This document shows, one piece after another, positions 17,559 to 27,416 of a stretch of 64,000 nucleotides of DNA. The notes under the pieces are model-generated. The model saw only the letters and a program-made list of their open reading frames with translations, was not told where the DNA came from and did not search any database. Positions within the stretch are counted from its first letter, which is position 1; each line of letters starts with the position of its first letter. Origin of the DNA: a bacterium (GTDB lineage: Bacteria > Acidobacteriota > Polarisedimenticolia > Polarisedimenticolales > Polarisedimenticolaceae); contig JAAELQ010000147.1 in assembly GCA_024226515.1 (NCBI GenBank), forward strand, positions 1 through 64,000, read 5' to 3'. The position numbers and the translations under genes are program-made.

Positions 17559-18911
17559 ATGGACCCGGCCTATTTGCAGCGTTTCCTGTCCGATTCGGCA
17601 CGAACGCAGACGCGCAACGAGATCCGCGAACTGCTCAAGCTCATATCGCGAGCCGACATCATCAGCCTCGCGGGCGGACTGCCGTCGCCCGACGCGTTCC
17701 CCATCGACGAACTGAAACGAATCATCCCCGACACGCTGGAGCGCTACGGCACCAGCGCGCTGCAGTACGGCGCGACGGAGGGCGATGTCGGGCTGCGCCA
17801 GGAGCTGTTGAAGCTGATGGCCGCACAGGAAGGAGGGCGGTTCCGGGAGATCGGAATCGACAACATCCTCATCACCTCGGCCAGCCAGCAGGCGCTCGAT
17901 CTGTGCAGCCGCGTGTTCATCTCGACGCACGACGCGGTGGTCTGCGGGTTGCCGAGCTACCTCGGCGCACTCGGCGCCTTCACGGCGTGCGGGGCGAAGC
18001 TCAGCGGCGTGCTGCTCGACGACTCGGGCATGCGTACCGACCTGCTCGAGCAACGCCTGGTCGATCTCCGCCGCCGCGGCGTACGTCCGAAGATGCTGTA
18101 TGTGGTGCCGGACTTCCAGAACCCGGCGGGCGTCTCGTTGAGCCTCGAGCGGCGCCGCGAGCTGCTGCAGATCGCTCACGAGTTCGACCTGCTCGTCATC
18201 GAGGACAGTCCGTACCGCGACCTGCGCTACGTGGGCCGCAATCCGCCCTCGCTGTTCGACCTCGATCGCGACGGACGTGTGATCTCGATGTTCACGTTCA
18301 GCAAGATCCTGTTCCCGGGACTGCGGCTGGGCTGGGTCGTCGCGGACGAGGAAGTGATCTCGCGGCTCGCCGTGGCCAAGCAGCCGGTTGACCTGTGCAC
18401 GAGCGGACTGAGCCAGGTCGTGGCGCGCGAGTACCTCAAGACGGGCGGCCTGGGCTCGCAGATCGCCAGGATCCGCAAGCTGTACTCGGTCAAGCGGGAG
18501 GTCATGTTGCGGGCGCTGGACGACGCAATGAAGCCCGAGTGGGGAGTGCGCTGGACTCGCCCCGAGGGTGGGCTGTTTCTGTGGATGGTGCTGCCCTCGT
18601 GGATGAAATCGCGCGAGCTGTTCGCCCGCGCCCTCGAGGCGAAGATCGCGTTCGTCAACGGAGACTCGTTCCACTGCGACGGGACGGGGGACAACACGTT
18701 GCGCCTCAACTTCAGCTTCCCCGAGCCGGACGAGCTGCGCACGGCCGCGGCCCGACTGGCCGGGGTCATCGGCGACATGGTCGCCGAACACGGTGAGTCG
18801 CGCGCGGCCGAAGCGCCTTCGTCCGAGCCGTCGCCCGCCGTGCTGGTCAGCGGCGACCACTCGCTCGAACAACTGGGTTGGAACCTCGCGCTGCACGAGG
18901 TTCAGGAATAG
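17559..18911 (+). CDS. PLP-dependent aminotransferase (2-aminoadipate/aromatic, LysN-like)
   Basis: The 450-residue fold-type I aminotransferase has SLAGGLPSPD near the N-terminus, LQYGATEGDVGLRQ, the VPDFQNPAG substrate loop and the PLP lysine K249 in TFSKILFPGLRLGW. This matches the LysN/ARO8 group acting on 2-aminoadipate, aromatic or branched-chain amino acids. The ATG at 17559 is chosen because a GGGAGGGTGGAG ribosome site lies just before it; an in-frame ATG at 17517 is less likely. There is a C-terminal extension of about 40 residues beyond the usual end. A TPR gene follows after 9 bases. Confidence 0.9.
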   Translation: MDPAYLQRFLSDSARTQTRNEIRELLKLISRADIISLAGGLPSPDAFPIDELKRIIPDTLERYGTSALQYGATEGDVGLRQELLKLMAAQEGGRFREIGIDNILITSASQQALDLCSRVFISTHDAVVCGLPSYLGALGAFTACGAKLSGVLLDDSGMRTDLLEQRLVDLRRRGVRPKMLYVVPDFQNPAGVSLSLERRRELLQIAHEFDLLVIEDSPYRDLRYVGRNPPSLFDLDRDGRVISMFTFSKILFPGLRLGWVVADEEVISRLAVAKQPVDLCTSGLSQVVAREYLKTGGLGSQIARIRKLYSVKREVMLRALDDAMKPEWGVRWTRPEGGLFLWMVLPSWMKSRELFARALEAKIAFVNGDSFHCDGTGDNTLRLNFSFPEPDELRTAAARLAGVIGDMVAEHGESRAAEAPSSEPSPAVLVSGDHSLEQLGWNLALHEVQE

Positions 18912-18920
18912 GAGAGGGGA

Positions 18921-19493
18921 ATGCTCGATTCACGGTTGGATTCGGATCTGTCCGAGGCCTATGGGCTTGAGTTGCGCGGCAAGCTGGATGAGGCGGTCGA
19001 ACGCTTCGAGGAGATCGTCGAGGCGAGCGACGGCGACACGGATCGTCCCGAGCTGGCGCTGCTGTACAAGCACATGGGAAACCTCCACTTCCGCCTCGGA
19101 CACCTGCGCCGGGCCCGCGAGCGGCTGGCCCGCGCCTGCGATTTCGATCCGCAGTGCGCCGGCGCGTGGCATGATCTGGGGGTCGTGGATTACCACATGG
19201 CGGACTTCGACCGCGCGATCGAGGCCTTCCGTCACGCGCTGAAACTCGACGTGGGACAGTTGCCGAGCTACTTCTGGTTGGGCAACGCCCTGTATCATCG
19301 GGGCGATCACGAAGAGGCGGTCGCCGCGTTCGAGACGCTGCTGGGACAGAGTCCGAACTTCACCATCGCGCGCTTTCATCTCGGAGTGATCCACGCGCGG
19401 CAGGGCCGTGGTGATCGCGCGGAGGAGGCGTTCCGAGACGTGCTGCTGAAAAATCCCAAGGATGCCGCGGCCCGGTTCTATGTCGGAACCTGA
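18921..19493 (+). CDS. Tetratricopeptide repeat protein
   Basis: The 190-residue protein is built of about four TPR helical hairpins (LYKHMGNLHFRLGHLRRARERL; AWHDLGVVDYHMADFDRAIEAF; SYFWLGNALYHRGDHEEAVAAF; ARFHLGVIHARQGRGDRAEEAF). It has no signal peptide and no other domain, so it is probably a cytoplasmic adaptor. A GGAGAGGGG ribosome site precedes the ATG. It lies between the aminotransferase and hemN in one likely operon, which does not explain its partner. Confidence 0.85.
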   Translation: MLDSRLDSDLSEAYGLELRGKLDEAVERFEEIVEASDGDTDRPELALLYKHMGNLHFRLGHLRRARERLARACDFDPQCAGAWHDLGVVDYHMADFDRAIEAFRHALKLDVGQLPSYFWLGNALYHRGDHEEAVAAFETLLGQSPNFTIARFHLGVIHARQGRGDRAEEAFRDVLLKNPKDAAARFYVGT

Positions 19494-19518
19494 GGCCGCG
19501 CCGGCGAGGAGGGTGGCG

Positions 19519-20910
19519 GTGTCCGAGATCGAAGTCGATGCCGCCCTCATGCGGCGCTACGACCGGCCCGGGCCGCGCTACACGTCGTATCCCACGGCCG
19601 TCGAGTTCGATGACGCGTACGATGCCGCGGAGTATCGCTCGCGTCTGCGCGCCGCCGACGAGCTCGGCGACGAGCCGCTGTCGCTGTACGTGCACCTGCC
19701 GTTCTGTCGCGAGCGCTGCGCCTATTGCGGCTGCAACGTCGTCATCGCGCGCCGGCACGAGATCGTCTCGCGCTATCTCGGCTATCTCCAGCGTGAGATC
19801 GACCTGCTGGCCGACGCGCTGCCTCAGCGCCGCCGCGTCTCGCAGCTGCACTGGGGCGGGGGGACGCCGACCTACCTGACGGCCGCGGAGCTCGAGGAGT
19901 TGTACGCGCGCATCGCGGGGCGATTCGACGTCGCGCGCGATGCGGAGGTCGCCATCGAGCTCGACCCACGCGTCACCGGGCTCGAGCAACTGGAGGCGCT
20001 CCGCGGGGCCGGGTTCAACCGCGTGTCTCTCGGCGTGCAGGACTTCACCGAGGACGTCCAGGCGGCGATCGAGCGACACCAGACGGGGCGTCAGACGCGC
20101 GAGCTGATGCAGAGCTGCCGCGACCTCGGTTTCGAGTCCGTCAACGTCGATCTGGTCTACGGCCTGCCGCGCCAGACGACCGTTACGTTCACCGAGAGCA
20201 TGCGGCAGGTGCTCGATCTACGTCCCGATCGCGTGGCGGTCTACTCCTACGCCCACGTTCCGCGCGTCGTGGCGCACCAGCGCCGGATCGACGAGGCGGA
20301 ACTGCCGGACCCCGAGGTCAAGCTGCAGTTGTTCCTCATCGCGCGGCGGATGATGCTCGAGGCGGGCTACGCGGCGATCGGCATGGATCACTTCGCGTTG
20401 CCCGAGGACGAGCTCGTCACGGCGCAGCGCGAGGGGACGCTGTCACGCAACTTCATGGGCTACACCGTGAGATCGGGAACCGATGCGCTGGGGCTCGGCG
20501 TGTCGGCGATCGGCGACGTCCGCGGCAGCTTCGCGCAGAACGAGAAGAAGCTCTCGCGCTACTACGCCGCGCTGGACGAGGGTCACTTCCCGATCGCGCG
20601 CGGCCGGATCCTCGATCGCGACGATCTCATCCGCCGCGAGGTGATCCGCGAGCTGATGTGCAACTTCCGCCTCGATCGGCAGGTGCTGGAGCGCGCGACG
20701 GGGATCGAGTTCGGCGAGTACTTCCGCCGCGAGCTGGACGAGCTGGCCGCGCCCGGTGGACCGGTGGACGACGGACTGATCGAGGTCCGAGCGGATCGGC
20801 TGGAGGTCGTGGGGCTCGGTCGGCTGTTCGTGCGCAACCTGTGTATGACGTTCGACCGCCACCTGCGCGAGCGCGGGTCGAGCTCGACGTCCTTCTCCCG
20901 GACGGTCTAG
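19519..20910 (+). CDS. hemN: Oxygen-independent coproporphyrinogen III dehydrogenase
   Basis: This radical SAM enzyme converts coproporphyrinogen III to protoporphyrinogen IX without oxygen in haem synthesis. The cluster motif CRERCAYCGC places cysteines at 63, 67, 70 and 72, matching E. coli HemN almost exactly. RYDRPGPRYTSYPTA near the N-terminus and the HWGGGTPTYL glycine motif are also present, and the length of 463 is normal. The GTG at 19519 is preferred: GGAGGG lies 5 bases before it and the N-terminus then aligns with HemN. Upstream ATGs at 19462 and 19480 would add residues overlapping the TPR gene. Confidence 0.95.
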   Translation: MSEIEVDAALMRRYDRPGPRYTSYPTAVEFDDAYDAAEYRSRLRAADELGDEPLSLYVHLPFCRERCAYCGCNVVIARRHEIVSRYLGYLQREIDLLADALPQRRRVSQLHWGGGTPTYLTAAELEELYARIAGRFDVARDAEVAIELDPRVTGLEQLEALRGAGFNRVSLGVQDFTEDVQAAIERHQTGRQTRELMQSCRDLGFESVNVDLVYGLPRQTTVTFTESMRQVLDLRPDRVAVYSYAHVPRVVAHQRRIDEAELPDPEVKLQLFLIARRMMLEAGYAAIGMDHFALPEDELVTAQREGTLSRNFMGYTVRSGTDALGLGVSAIGDVRGSFAQNEKKLSRYYAALDEGHFPIARGRILDRDDLIRREVIRELMCNFRLDRQVLERATGIEFGEYFRRELDELAAPGGPVDDGLIEVRADRLEVVGLGRLFVRNLCMTFDRHLRERGSSSTSFSRTV

Positions 20911-20915
20911 TCGGC

Positions 20916-22157
20916 TCAGGCGTTGGCCGCCGACGCGCGGCGCATCTCGCGACCGAGTCGGTAGCGGAAGTACTTGCGCATGGCGCGCAGCTTGAGCTCG
21001 CCGAAGCGGAAGCGCTGCGGGTCGTGCTGCAGCCAGCGACCCTCCTCCGGGAGCATCACCAGCGAGACGTGCACGTTGGGCGCCGCACCGATGGGCAGGC
21101 TGCGCTCCATGCAGGCCTCGTACAGCCGGCGGAAGACCGGCACCACGTCCTCGGTCTTCGGCGGTGAAACGTCCTTGTAGTCGGTCCCCTCCAGCGGGCG
21201 GAAGACGCACACCGTGGGGACTGCGCCGACGGAGGTGATCCAGTCGATGGCCTTGATCGAGTCCTCGGGGGGTTCGAGGCCGGCGATGATCTCGCCGTTG
21301 ACCACCCAGGGCTCGAACGAGCGGCCGGTCGGTCCGACCTCCTTCGCGCAGTACTCGACCGCAGCGAGGTAGCGATCGAGCCCGTACTCCCGGTGCTTGC
21401 CGGGGCACACCTTCTGGAAGCACTCGGGGTTGAACAGCTCGAAGCAGAACGAGACACGGTTGACACCCATGCGTCGCAGGTCGTGGTAACGCTTCAGGTC
21501 GCGGTGCGGCGGCGTCTGCACGCCGATCAGCAGGTTCGTCGCCTCCTTCACGCGGCGAATGTACGGCTCGAGAATGTCGAGGTACGTGTCGCCGTCGTAG
21601 TGGCCCGTGTTGAAGTCGACGTAGGTGATGCCGGATTCGCGCTGCGCCGCGAGCACGACCTCGACGACCTCGTCGACGGACTTGTCGTCGGCGTCGTCGG
21701 CACCCAGGTTCAAGCCGACCGAGCAGAATCGACACTGCTCCTTCGGTTGCTCCAGCCAGTACTCGCACACCTTGGACGGGTAGACGCCGAGGTAGGTGCC
21801 CTGCAGCGAGCCGATGCGCGTCATCAGCTTGCCGCTCGAGGTCTTGTCGTCGTACCACGGGGGACGGGGGGACAGCCGGATCGGGCTGACCCAGCCGAGC
21901 TCCGCGTGGCGGATCCAGAGCTCCTCGTCATGCTCCATGAGGGTGTACGGGGAATCCTCGACGAAGAACTCGCGCACCGGGATGTTGGTCCACAGGCCGC
22001 CCGGCAAGATCGCCTCGAGGCCCGAGCCCAGGCCGGCGCGCGTGCGCAGGATCTTGCGACCGGAACGCTCGTCGAGTAGAGACTCGTCGAGCCGTATGCC
22101 GCGGCAGTACAGGTCCAGTTTCAGCAGGGCGGGGTTCTTGCGGACGTCGGTCTCCAA
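20916..22157 (-). CDS. Radical SAM enzyme with atypical CX10CX2C cluster motif
   Basis: The 413-residue protein has cysteines at 131, 142 and 145 in a CX10CX2C spacing rather than the usual CX3CX2C. It also has YVDFNTGHYDGDTYLDIL and VNRVSFCFELFNPECF stretches that fit the strands of a radical SAM half-barrel. The start is TTG at 22157, because GGAGGA lies 6 bases before it; no ATG is possible without losing this site. The gene converges with hemN with only 5 bases between stops. The substrate is unknown. A radical SAM identity is likely rather than certain, because the motif spacing is unusual. Confidence 0.8.
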   Translation of the reverse strand: METDVRKNPALLKLDLYCRGIRLDESLLDERSGRKILRTRAGLGSGLEAILPGGLWTNIPVREFFVEDSPYTLMEHDEELWIRHAELGWVSPIRLSPRPPWYDDKTSSGKLMTRIGSLQGTYLGVYPSKVCEYWLEQPKEQCRFCSVGLNLGADDADDKSVDEVVEVVLAAQRESGITYVDFNTGHYDGDTYLDILEPYIRRVKEATNLLIGVQTPPHRDLKRYHDLRRMGVNRVSFCFELFNPECFQKVCPGKHREYGLDRYLAAVEYCAKEVGPTGRSFEPWVVNGEIIAGLEPPEDSIKAIDWITSVGAVPTVCVFRPLEGTDYKDVSPPKTEDVVPVFRRLYEACMERSLPIGAAPNVHVSLVMLPEEGRWLQHDPQRFRFGELKLRAMRKYFRYRLGREMRRASAANA

Positions 22158-22278
22158 GGCACTTCCTCCGGGCGTGGTGCGGAACCAGGTTCTCGATTGA
22201 CTGTACGCCACGATGGTTCGCGGCGCGCCGACCGTGGGGACGCAAAGTGGACCCGTTCGGTCCACATGAACATACCGT

Positions 22279-24036
22279 TCATCGGCCTGGAAATACCAGG
22301 ACGAATCGTGACCCGTGGCCCGGCTCGGACTCGATCTCCACCCTTCCGCCGTGCAGCCGCATCAGGTGCTTGACGATGGCCAGCCCCAGGCCCGTTCCGC
22401 GGACGGCGGGGGAGCGCTCCCGGCTGACCTGGTAGAAGCGGTGGAAGACTCGCTCCCGGTCCGCCTCGCCGATCCCGATGCCGTCGTCCTCGACGCCGAT
22501 CTCGACCCACTCGCCGTCGAACCGGCCGAAGAGCGCCACGCGCCCGCCCTCGCGGCCGAACTTGATCGCGTTGTCGAGCAGGTTGGCCAGCATCTGGTGC
22601 AGACGGCGTCGATCCGCGCGGACGCGGAACCCTGCGGGCAGCTCGAGACACAGTTCGATCGACCGGGCCCGCGCCAGCGGCTGCAGCTGATCGAAGCACT
22701 CGCGGCCCAGGCTGTGCACGTCCACCGCGTCGACGTTCAGCGAGATCGATCCGGTCTCGATCGACGAGAGGTCGGTCAGGTCCTCGACCAGATCGCCCAT
22801 GCGATCCGCGTGCTTGAGGATGATCTCCAGAAAGCGGCGCGAGGTCGCGGGGTCGTCGATGTCGCCCTCGAGCAGATTCTCGACGAACGCCTTGATCGAG
22901 GTCAGCGGAGTGCGCAGCTCGTGCGACACGTTGGCCACGAAGTCACGCCGCATGCTCTCCAACGTCTCCAGGCGGGTGACGTCGAGCAGCAGTACGAGAA
23001 CCGAATCGACGGCGTCGTCGTCCGAACGGCGCAGTGGGGTCCCGCGGATCTCGAACGCACGATCGACCTCCGCAAACCGAAGCGGCTGCTCTCCGCGAGC
23101 CTCGTGGCCCGCCGCGAAGACCTGCTCCACGTGGCTCAGGATCGTCGGGTGTCGAACGACCTCCTCCAGCATCTGTCCACGCGGGTCGCCGTCGATGCCC
23201 AGCGTCTCACGCAGCGCATCGTTGGCCAGCCGGACCCTCCGGTCGCGGCCGACGAGCAGCACGGCTTCGCGCATGCCGGAGAAGACGGAGGTCAGCAGAG
23301 CGTCCTCGGCCTCGAGCGCGCTGAGCTCCTCGATCAGGTCCCTGCGCAGGGTGTCCACCGCGTCGCGCAAACGGTCGACCTCGCGGACGTGGGCGTACGG
23401 CAGCTCGGCACGGCGATCCTCGGACACGATGCGTCGCACGGAGTTGCTCAGCGCCTCGATCGGACGCGAGAAGCGTAGAACGAGGACGTAGCTCAGGGCG
23501 ACGAGCAGCACCATCGTGGCCAGGGTCGCCAGGACGATCGATGGCGTCGAGCTGTCCTGAAGGCGCCGTAGTTCCGCCTCCGGAAGCGCGACACGGACGT
23601 AACGCACCGGCCCCCCGGCAGGCACGGCGTGGGCGGCGTAGAAGTACGTCGCGCTCGTCGTGTCCGAGCGGCGGTAGCTGTCGCCGCGGCCGCTCGCTCG
23701 AGCCCCGGCGATCTCCGGGCGCTCGAGGTGATTCTCCATGAGCGCCACGTCGTCCCGCTCCCGTGCCGAGTCCCCCAGCACGATGCCCCGCTCGTCGATC
23801 AGCGTCGTACGCAGCTCGAGTTCTCGCGCGGCCTGGACGGCGAGCGCCTGCGGATCGAGCCCCTCACCCGCGCTCTCGACCCACTGCGACAGCAGCGCCG
23901 CCTCGATGCGGACGCGCTCGGCGACCCGCTCGCGCACGGTGACGCGCAGCACGCCGACGGAGGCGACCGCGACGAGCAGCACGCCCAGCAGGGCGGCGAC
24001 GCACAGGTACGCCAGGAAACGATGCCTGAGTCTCAA
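22279..24036 (-). CDS. Membrane sensor histidine kinase (PhoR-like)
   Basis: Starting at a TTG that overlaps the stop of the response regulator (TTGA), the 585-residue kinase has an N-terminal membrane helix, an extracytoplasmic sensor of about 120 residues, a second membrane helix and a HAMP region. A PAS-like domain (VLLVGRDRRVRLANDALRE) comes next, then the H-box FVANVSHELRTPLTS and a full ATPase domain (LLDNAIKFGREGG; DDGIGIG; GTGLGLAIVKHLM). Domain order is that of PhoR-type kinases. With its partner it may control phosphate or envelope genes, but no target is adjacent. Confidence 0.9.
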   Translation of the reverse strand: MRLRHRFLAYLCVAALLGVLLVAVASVGVLRVTVRERVAERVRIEAALLSQWVESAGEGLDPQALAVQAARELELRTTLIDERGIVLGDSARERDDVALMENHLERPEIAGARASGRGDSYRRSDTTSATYFYAAHAVPAGGPVRYVRVALPEAELRRLQDSSTPSIVLATLATMVLLVALSYVLVLRFSRPIEALSNSVRRIVSEDRRAELPYAHVREVDRLRDAVDTLRRDLIEELSALEAEDALLTSVFSGMREAVLLVGRDRRVRLANDALRETLGIDGDPRGQMLEEVVRHPTILSHVEQVFAAGHEARGEQPLRFAEVDRAFEIRGTPLRRSDDDAVDSVLVLLLDVTRLETLESMRRDFVANVSHELRTPLTSIKAFVENLLEGDIDDPATSRRFLEIILKHADRMGDLVEDLTDLSSIETGSISLNVDAVDVHSLGRECFDQLQPLARARSIELCLELPAGFRVRADRRRLHQMLANLLDNAIKFGREGGRVALFGRFDGEWVEIGVEDDGIGIGEADRERVFHRFYQVSRERSPAVRGTGLGLAIVKHLMRLHGGRVEIESEPGHGSRFVLVFPGR

Positions 24037-24743
24037 TCGTCGCTCATCCGATAGCCGACACCGATCACGGTCTCGATCCGTGCGGCGACCGCGGGGCCGA
24101 GCTTCTTCCGCAGTTGCCGCACGTGCACGTCGACCGTGCGCGTGGTTCCGGGGTGGTCGTAGCCCCACACCTGCTCGAGCAGGGCCTCGCGGGTCAGGAC
24201 GCGCCCGCGCCGGTTCAGCAGCTCCGCGAGCAAATCGAATTCCATACGGGTCAGCGTCACCTCCGCCCCGTTGCAGTGCACGCGACGGCTGCCCGGATCG
24301 AGCTCGAGGCCGCCCAGCCTCAACGTCGCCGAAGCGTCGTCGGCAGTCGGCGCGCGGCGCAGCACCGCGCGAACCCGAGCCACGACCTCCTTCACCGAGA
24401 ACGGCTTCGTGATGTAGTCGTCCGCTCCCAGCTCGAGACCCTGCAGTTTGTCCCGCTCGTCGACGCGCGCGGTCAGCATGATCACCGGTACCGACTCGGT
24501 CTCGGGAGCGTCGCGCAGCCGGCGGCAGACCTCCATACCGTCCACGCCGGGCAGGTTCAGGTCGAGCAGGATCAGGTGGGGACGGTCCCGGCGGGCTTGC
24601 TCGATGCCTCGCTCGCCGTCACCGCTGACGCTCACACGGAATTCGCCCTGGCGCTCGATGTAGTGCTTCAGCGACAGCGCGATGTCCGCGTCGTCCTCGA
24701 TGATCAGTACGTCGATCACGGCCGTTGTCGCCTCAACCGTCAC
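24033..24743 (-). CDS. OmpR/PhoB family response regulator
   Basis: The 236-residue protein has a receiver domain with the acidic pair IIEDDAD, phosphoacceptor Asp in LILLDLNLPG and Lys in YITKPFSVKE. A winged-helix DNA-binding domain of the PhoB class follows (LTRMEFDLLAELLNRRGRVLTREALLEQVWGY and RTVDVHVRQLRKK). The start codon is GTG at 24743; a second GTG at 24719 is possible and would remove eight residues. It is the first gene of a two-gene operon with the kinase. Divergent from the YyaL-type gene. Confidence 0.93.
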   Translation of the reverse strand: MTVEATTAVIDVLIIEDDADIALSLKHYIERQGEFRVSVSGDGERGIEQARRDRPHLILLDLNLPGVDGMEVCRRLRDAPETESVPVIMLTARVDERDKLQGLELGADDYITKPFSVKEVVARVRAVLRRAPTADDASATLRLGGLELDPGSRRVHCNGAEVTLTRMEFDLLAELLNRRGRVLTREALLEQVWGYDHPGTTRTVDVHVRQLRKKLGPAVAARIETVIGVGYRMSDD

Positions 24744-24876
24744 CTGCCGGTCCGGCTGTAGCCGGCACCCTTTGCTCGTTCTCGACGATTAGCTTAGCCG
24801 AACGCCGGCCCGGCGGCAGGTTCGGGAGGGGCGAGTTGCGTGTCTCGCGACGGCGGATCCGTGCAACACTGACCGG

Positions 24877-27216
24877 ATGTCGTGGGAGCGAGACAGATCG
24901 GCCGTCGGCCGTGTGGCCGCCGTGATGGCACTGGTCGGAGTCCTGGGCTGTGTCGGCGGGCCCGCGGCGGAGGACGTCGGCGAGTCTCCCGCGCACGAGT
25001 TCCAGGCCCCGGGCGCCGGTCCCTTCCCGGCGGAGCTGGAGCGACGGCTCGCGGCGGCCCTGGAGGCTCGCGGCAAGGGCTACGTGCCGCGCACCCACCA
25101 CCTGGAGGCCGACGGCTCGCCCAGGTACACCAACCGCCTGATCCTCGAGTCCAGTCCCTATCTGTTGCAGCACGCCCACAACCCGGTCAACTGGTACCCG
25201 TGGGGCGACGAGGCGTTCGAGGCGGCGCGTCGCCTGGGCCGGCCCGTCCTGCTCAGCATCGGCTACTCGACCTGCCACTGGTGTCACGTGATGGAGGAGG
25301 AGTCGTTCGAGGATCTCGAGATCGCCGAGTTCATGAACGCCAACTACATCGCGATCAAGGTCGATCGCGAGGAGCGCCCCGACGTCGACTCGATCTACAT
25401 GAGCGCGGTGCAGATGTTGACCGGGCGCGGCGGTTGGCCGATGACGACCTGGTTGACGCCCGACCGCACGCCGTTCTTCGGGGGAACCTACTTCCCGGCA
25501 CGCGACGGGGACCGCGGAACGCGCCGCGGGTTCCTGACCCTGCTGGGCCAGCTCCGACGGTTCTACGACGAGCAGCCCGAGAAGGCGGCCGAGCGCGCCG
25601 ACGAGATCGCGGCGCGCATAGCGACGGCGATGACGCCCGCGGCCGGGGAGAAGATGCCCGACGCGACCGCTCTCGACGCGGCGTTCGCGTCGTACGCGGG
25701 CTCGTACGACGCCGAGCACGGCGGGTTGCGGCGCGCGCCGAAGTTCCCCAGCTCACTGTCGATCCGGCTGCTGTTGCGACACCATCGGAGAACGGGCGAC
25801 GCGCAGGCCCTGGAGATGGCCACGCACTCGTTGACCAAGATGGCTCGTGGCGGGATGTACGACCAGGTCGGCGGTGGTTTTCATCGCTACTCGGTCGATG
25901 CGCAGTGGCTCGTGCCGCACTTCGAGAAGATGTTGTACGACAACGGCTTGTTGACCGTCGCCTATCTCGAGGCGTTCCAGGCGACCGGCAACGACGAGCT
26001 CGCGCGCGTCGCGCGCGAGGTCCTGCGCTACGTGTCGCGCGAGATGACCGCTCCCGGAGGGGCGTTCTACTCGGCGACCGACGCCGACAGTCCGACTCCG
26101 GGCGGTGAGCGGGAGGAGGGCTGGTTCTTCACCTGGACGCCGGCCGAGCTGACCGCGGTGCTGGGCGAGGAGGACGCGCGGTGGATCTCGGCCTACTACG
26201 GGGTGACGCCGGGGGGGAACTTCGAGGGCCGGAATATCCTTCACGTAACGGAGTCCGTCGAGGAGCAGGCGGCGCGCCTGGAGGTCGAGCGTGCGCCGCT
26301 GGTTGCGCGGCTGGAGCGGATCCGCGCCCGGCTGTACGAAGAGCGCCTGCACCGACCGCCGCCGTTGCGCGACGACAAGATCCTGGTTTCCTGGAACGGC
26401 CTGATGATCTCGGCGTTCGCCCGCGGGGGGTTCACGCTGGCCGAGCCGGAGTTCACGCGGCGCGCGGCGGACGCTGCGGACTTCGTGCTACGCGAGATGC
26501 GCGACGATGAGGGTGGTCTGCGGCGCAGTTATATGGACGGGCGGTCGCGGCACAACGCCTACCTCGACGACTACGCGTTCCTGATCGCGGGGTTGCTCGA
26601 TCTGTACGAGGCGACCTTCGAGGCGCGCTGGTTGCGCGAGGCGGTCGAGCTGCAGGAGATCCTCGACGGGCAGTACCTCGATGCCGATGCCGGCGGCTAC
26701 TTCATGACCAGCGACGACCACGAGACTCTGCTCGCGCGCGAGAAGCCGTCGCGTGACGGAGCCGAGCCGTCGGGCAACTCGATCGCGCTGATGAACCTGG
26801 CGCGCTTGCACGAGCTGACGACGTCCGACCGTTATCGCGTGCGCGCCGACGACTTGCTGCGCAGCCTCGCTCCGACGATCGCACGCAGCGCGCGCAGCGT
26901 CTCCGAAGCTCTGCTGGCGCTCGACTTTCGCAGCGGCGCGCCCAAGGAAGTCGTGATCGTGACGAAGGGAGACAAGCGCAACGCCGAACCGTTCCTTCGC
27001 GTGCTGCGCGAGAACTTCGTCCCGGGCAAGGTCGTGATCGTCGCCCGCCAGGGAAAGGACCTGAACGAGCAGCTGAGCCTGGTTCCGTTGCTGCAGGGTA
27101 AGATCCCGCGCAAGGCGAAGGCCACCGCGTACGTCTGCGAGCGCGGAGTGTGCAAGCTGCCGACGAGCGATGCCGCGGTTTTTCGCACGCAGTTGAAGCC
27201 CGACGAAGGGGAGTAA
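24877..27216 (+). CDS. Thioredoxin-domain/DUF255 lipoprotein (YyaL/SPATA20-like)
   Basis: The 779-residue protein has the YyaL architecture. A thioredoxin-like N-domain comes first, with [18 protein letters not shown] and the redox motif C133-H-W-C136 in [14 protein letters not shown]; a long (alpha/alpha)6-like domain with six-hairpin helices fills the rest. Unlike most relatives it begins with a lipoprotein signal ending in VLGC (lipid Cys25), so it should be anchored outside the cytoplasm. The biochemical role of this family is not established; a redox or sugar-epimerase-like function has been proposed. It stands alone between divergent two-component genes and the HU gene. Confidence 0.9.
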   Translation: MSWERDRSAVGRVAAVMALVGVLGCVGGPAAEDVGESPAHEFQAPGAGPFPAELERRLAAALEARGKGYVPRTHHLEADGSPRYTNRLILESSPYLLQHAHNPVNWYPWGDEAFEAARRLGRPVLLSIGYSTCHWCHVMEEESFEDLEIAEFMNANYIAIKVDREERPDVDSIYMSAVQMLTGRGGWPMTTWLTPDRTPFFGGTYFPARDGDRGTRRGFLTLLGQLRRFYDEQPEKAAERADEIAARIATAMTPAAGEKMPDATALDAAFASYAGSYDAEHGGLRRAPKFPSSLSIRLLLRHHRRTGDAQALEMATHSLTKMARGGMYDQVGGGFHRYSVDAQWLVPHFEKMLYDNGLLTVAYLEAFQATGNDELARVAREVLRYVSREMTAPGGAFYSATDADSPTPGGEREEGWFFTWTPAELTAVLGEEDARWISAYYGVTPGGNFEGRNILHVTESVEEQAARLEVERAPLVARLERIRARLYEERLHRPPPLRDDKILVSWNGLMISAFARGGFTLAEPEFTRRAADAADFVLREMRDDEGGLRRSYMDGRSRHNAYLDDYAFLIAGLLDLYEATFEARWLREAVELQEILDGQYLDADAGGYFMTSDDHETLLAREKPSRDGAEPSGNSIALMNLARLHELTTSDRYRVRADDLLRSLAPTIARSARSVSEALLALDFRSGAPKEVVIVTKGDKRNAEPFLRVLRENFVPGKVVIVARQGKDLNEQLSLVPLLQGKIPRKAKATAYVCERGVCKLPTSDAAVFRTQLKPDEGE

Positions 27217-27327
27217 GCGCCGCTCCTGTGCGCCGACCTCGTTGTCGGCGCGACGCGAGAGCGTGAGACGCGGTTCGCTGCATGTGCTCCGAACCCCGAA
27301 AAAAACAGCACTTTATGGCCCGGGCGA

Positions 27328-27356
27328 TTGAATTCATCGAGGAAACTCGCTAAACT
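27328..27356 (+). promoter_or_regulatory. Sigma-70-type promoter for the HU-like gene
   Basis: TTGAAT (27328-27333) and TAAACT (27351-27356) are separated by exactly 17 bases, in a locally AT-rich patch just ahead of the HU gene. The expected transcription start lies near 27363, leaving a leader of about 55 bases that carries a strong AGGGAGG ribosome site. Confidence 0.7.
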
Positions 27357-27416
27357 CGGGTTGCGTCAAACTTCAGGCGCAAACAAAACGTCTCTCTAAG
27401 GGAGGTAGCCAGAAAC

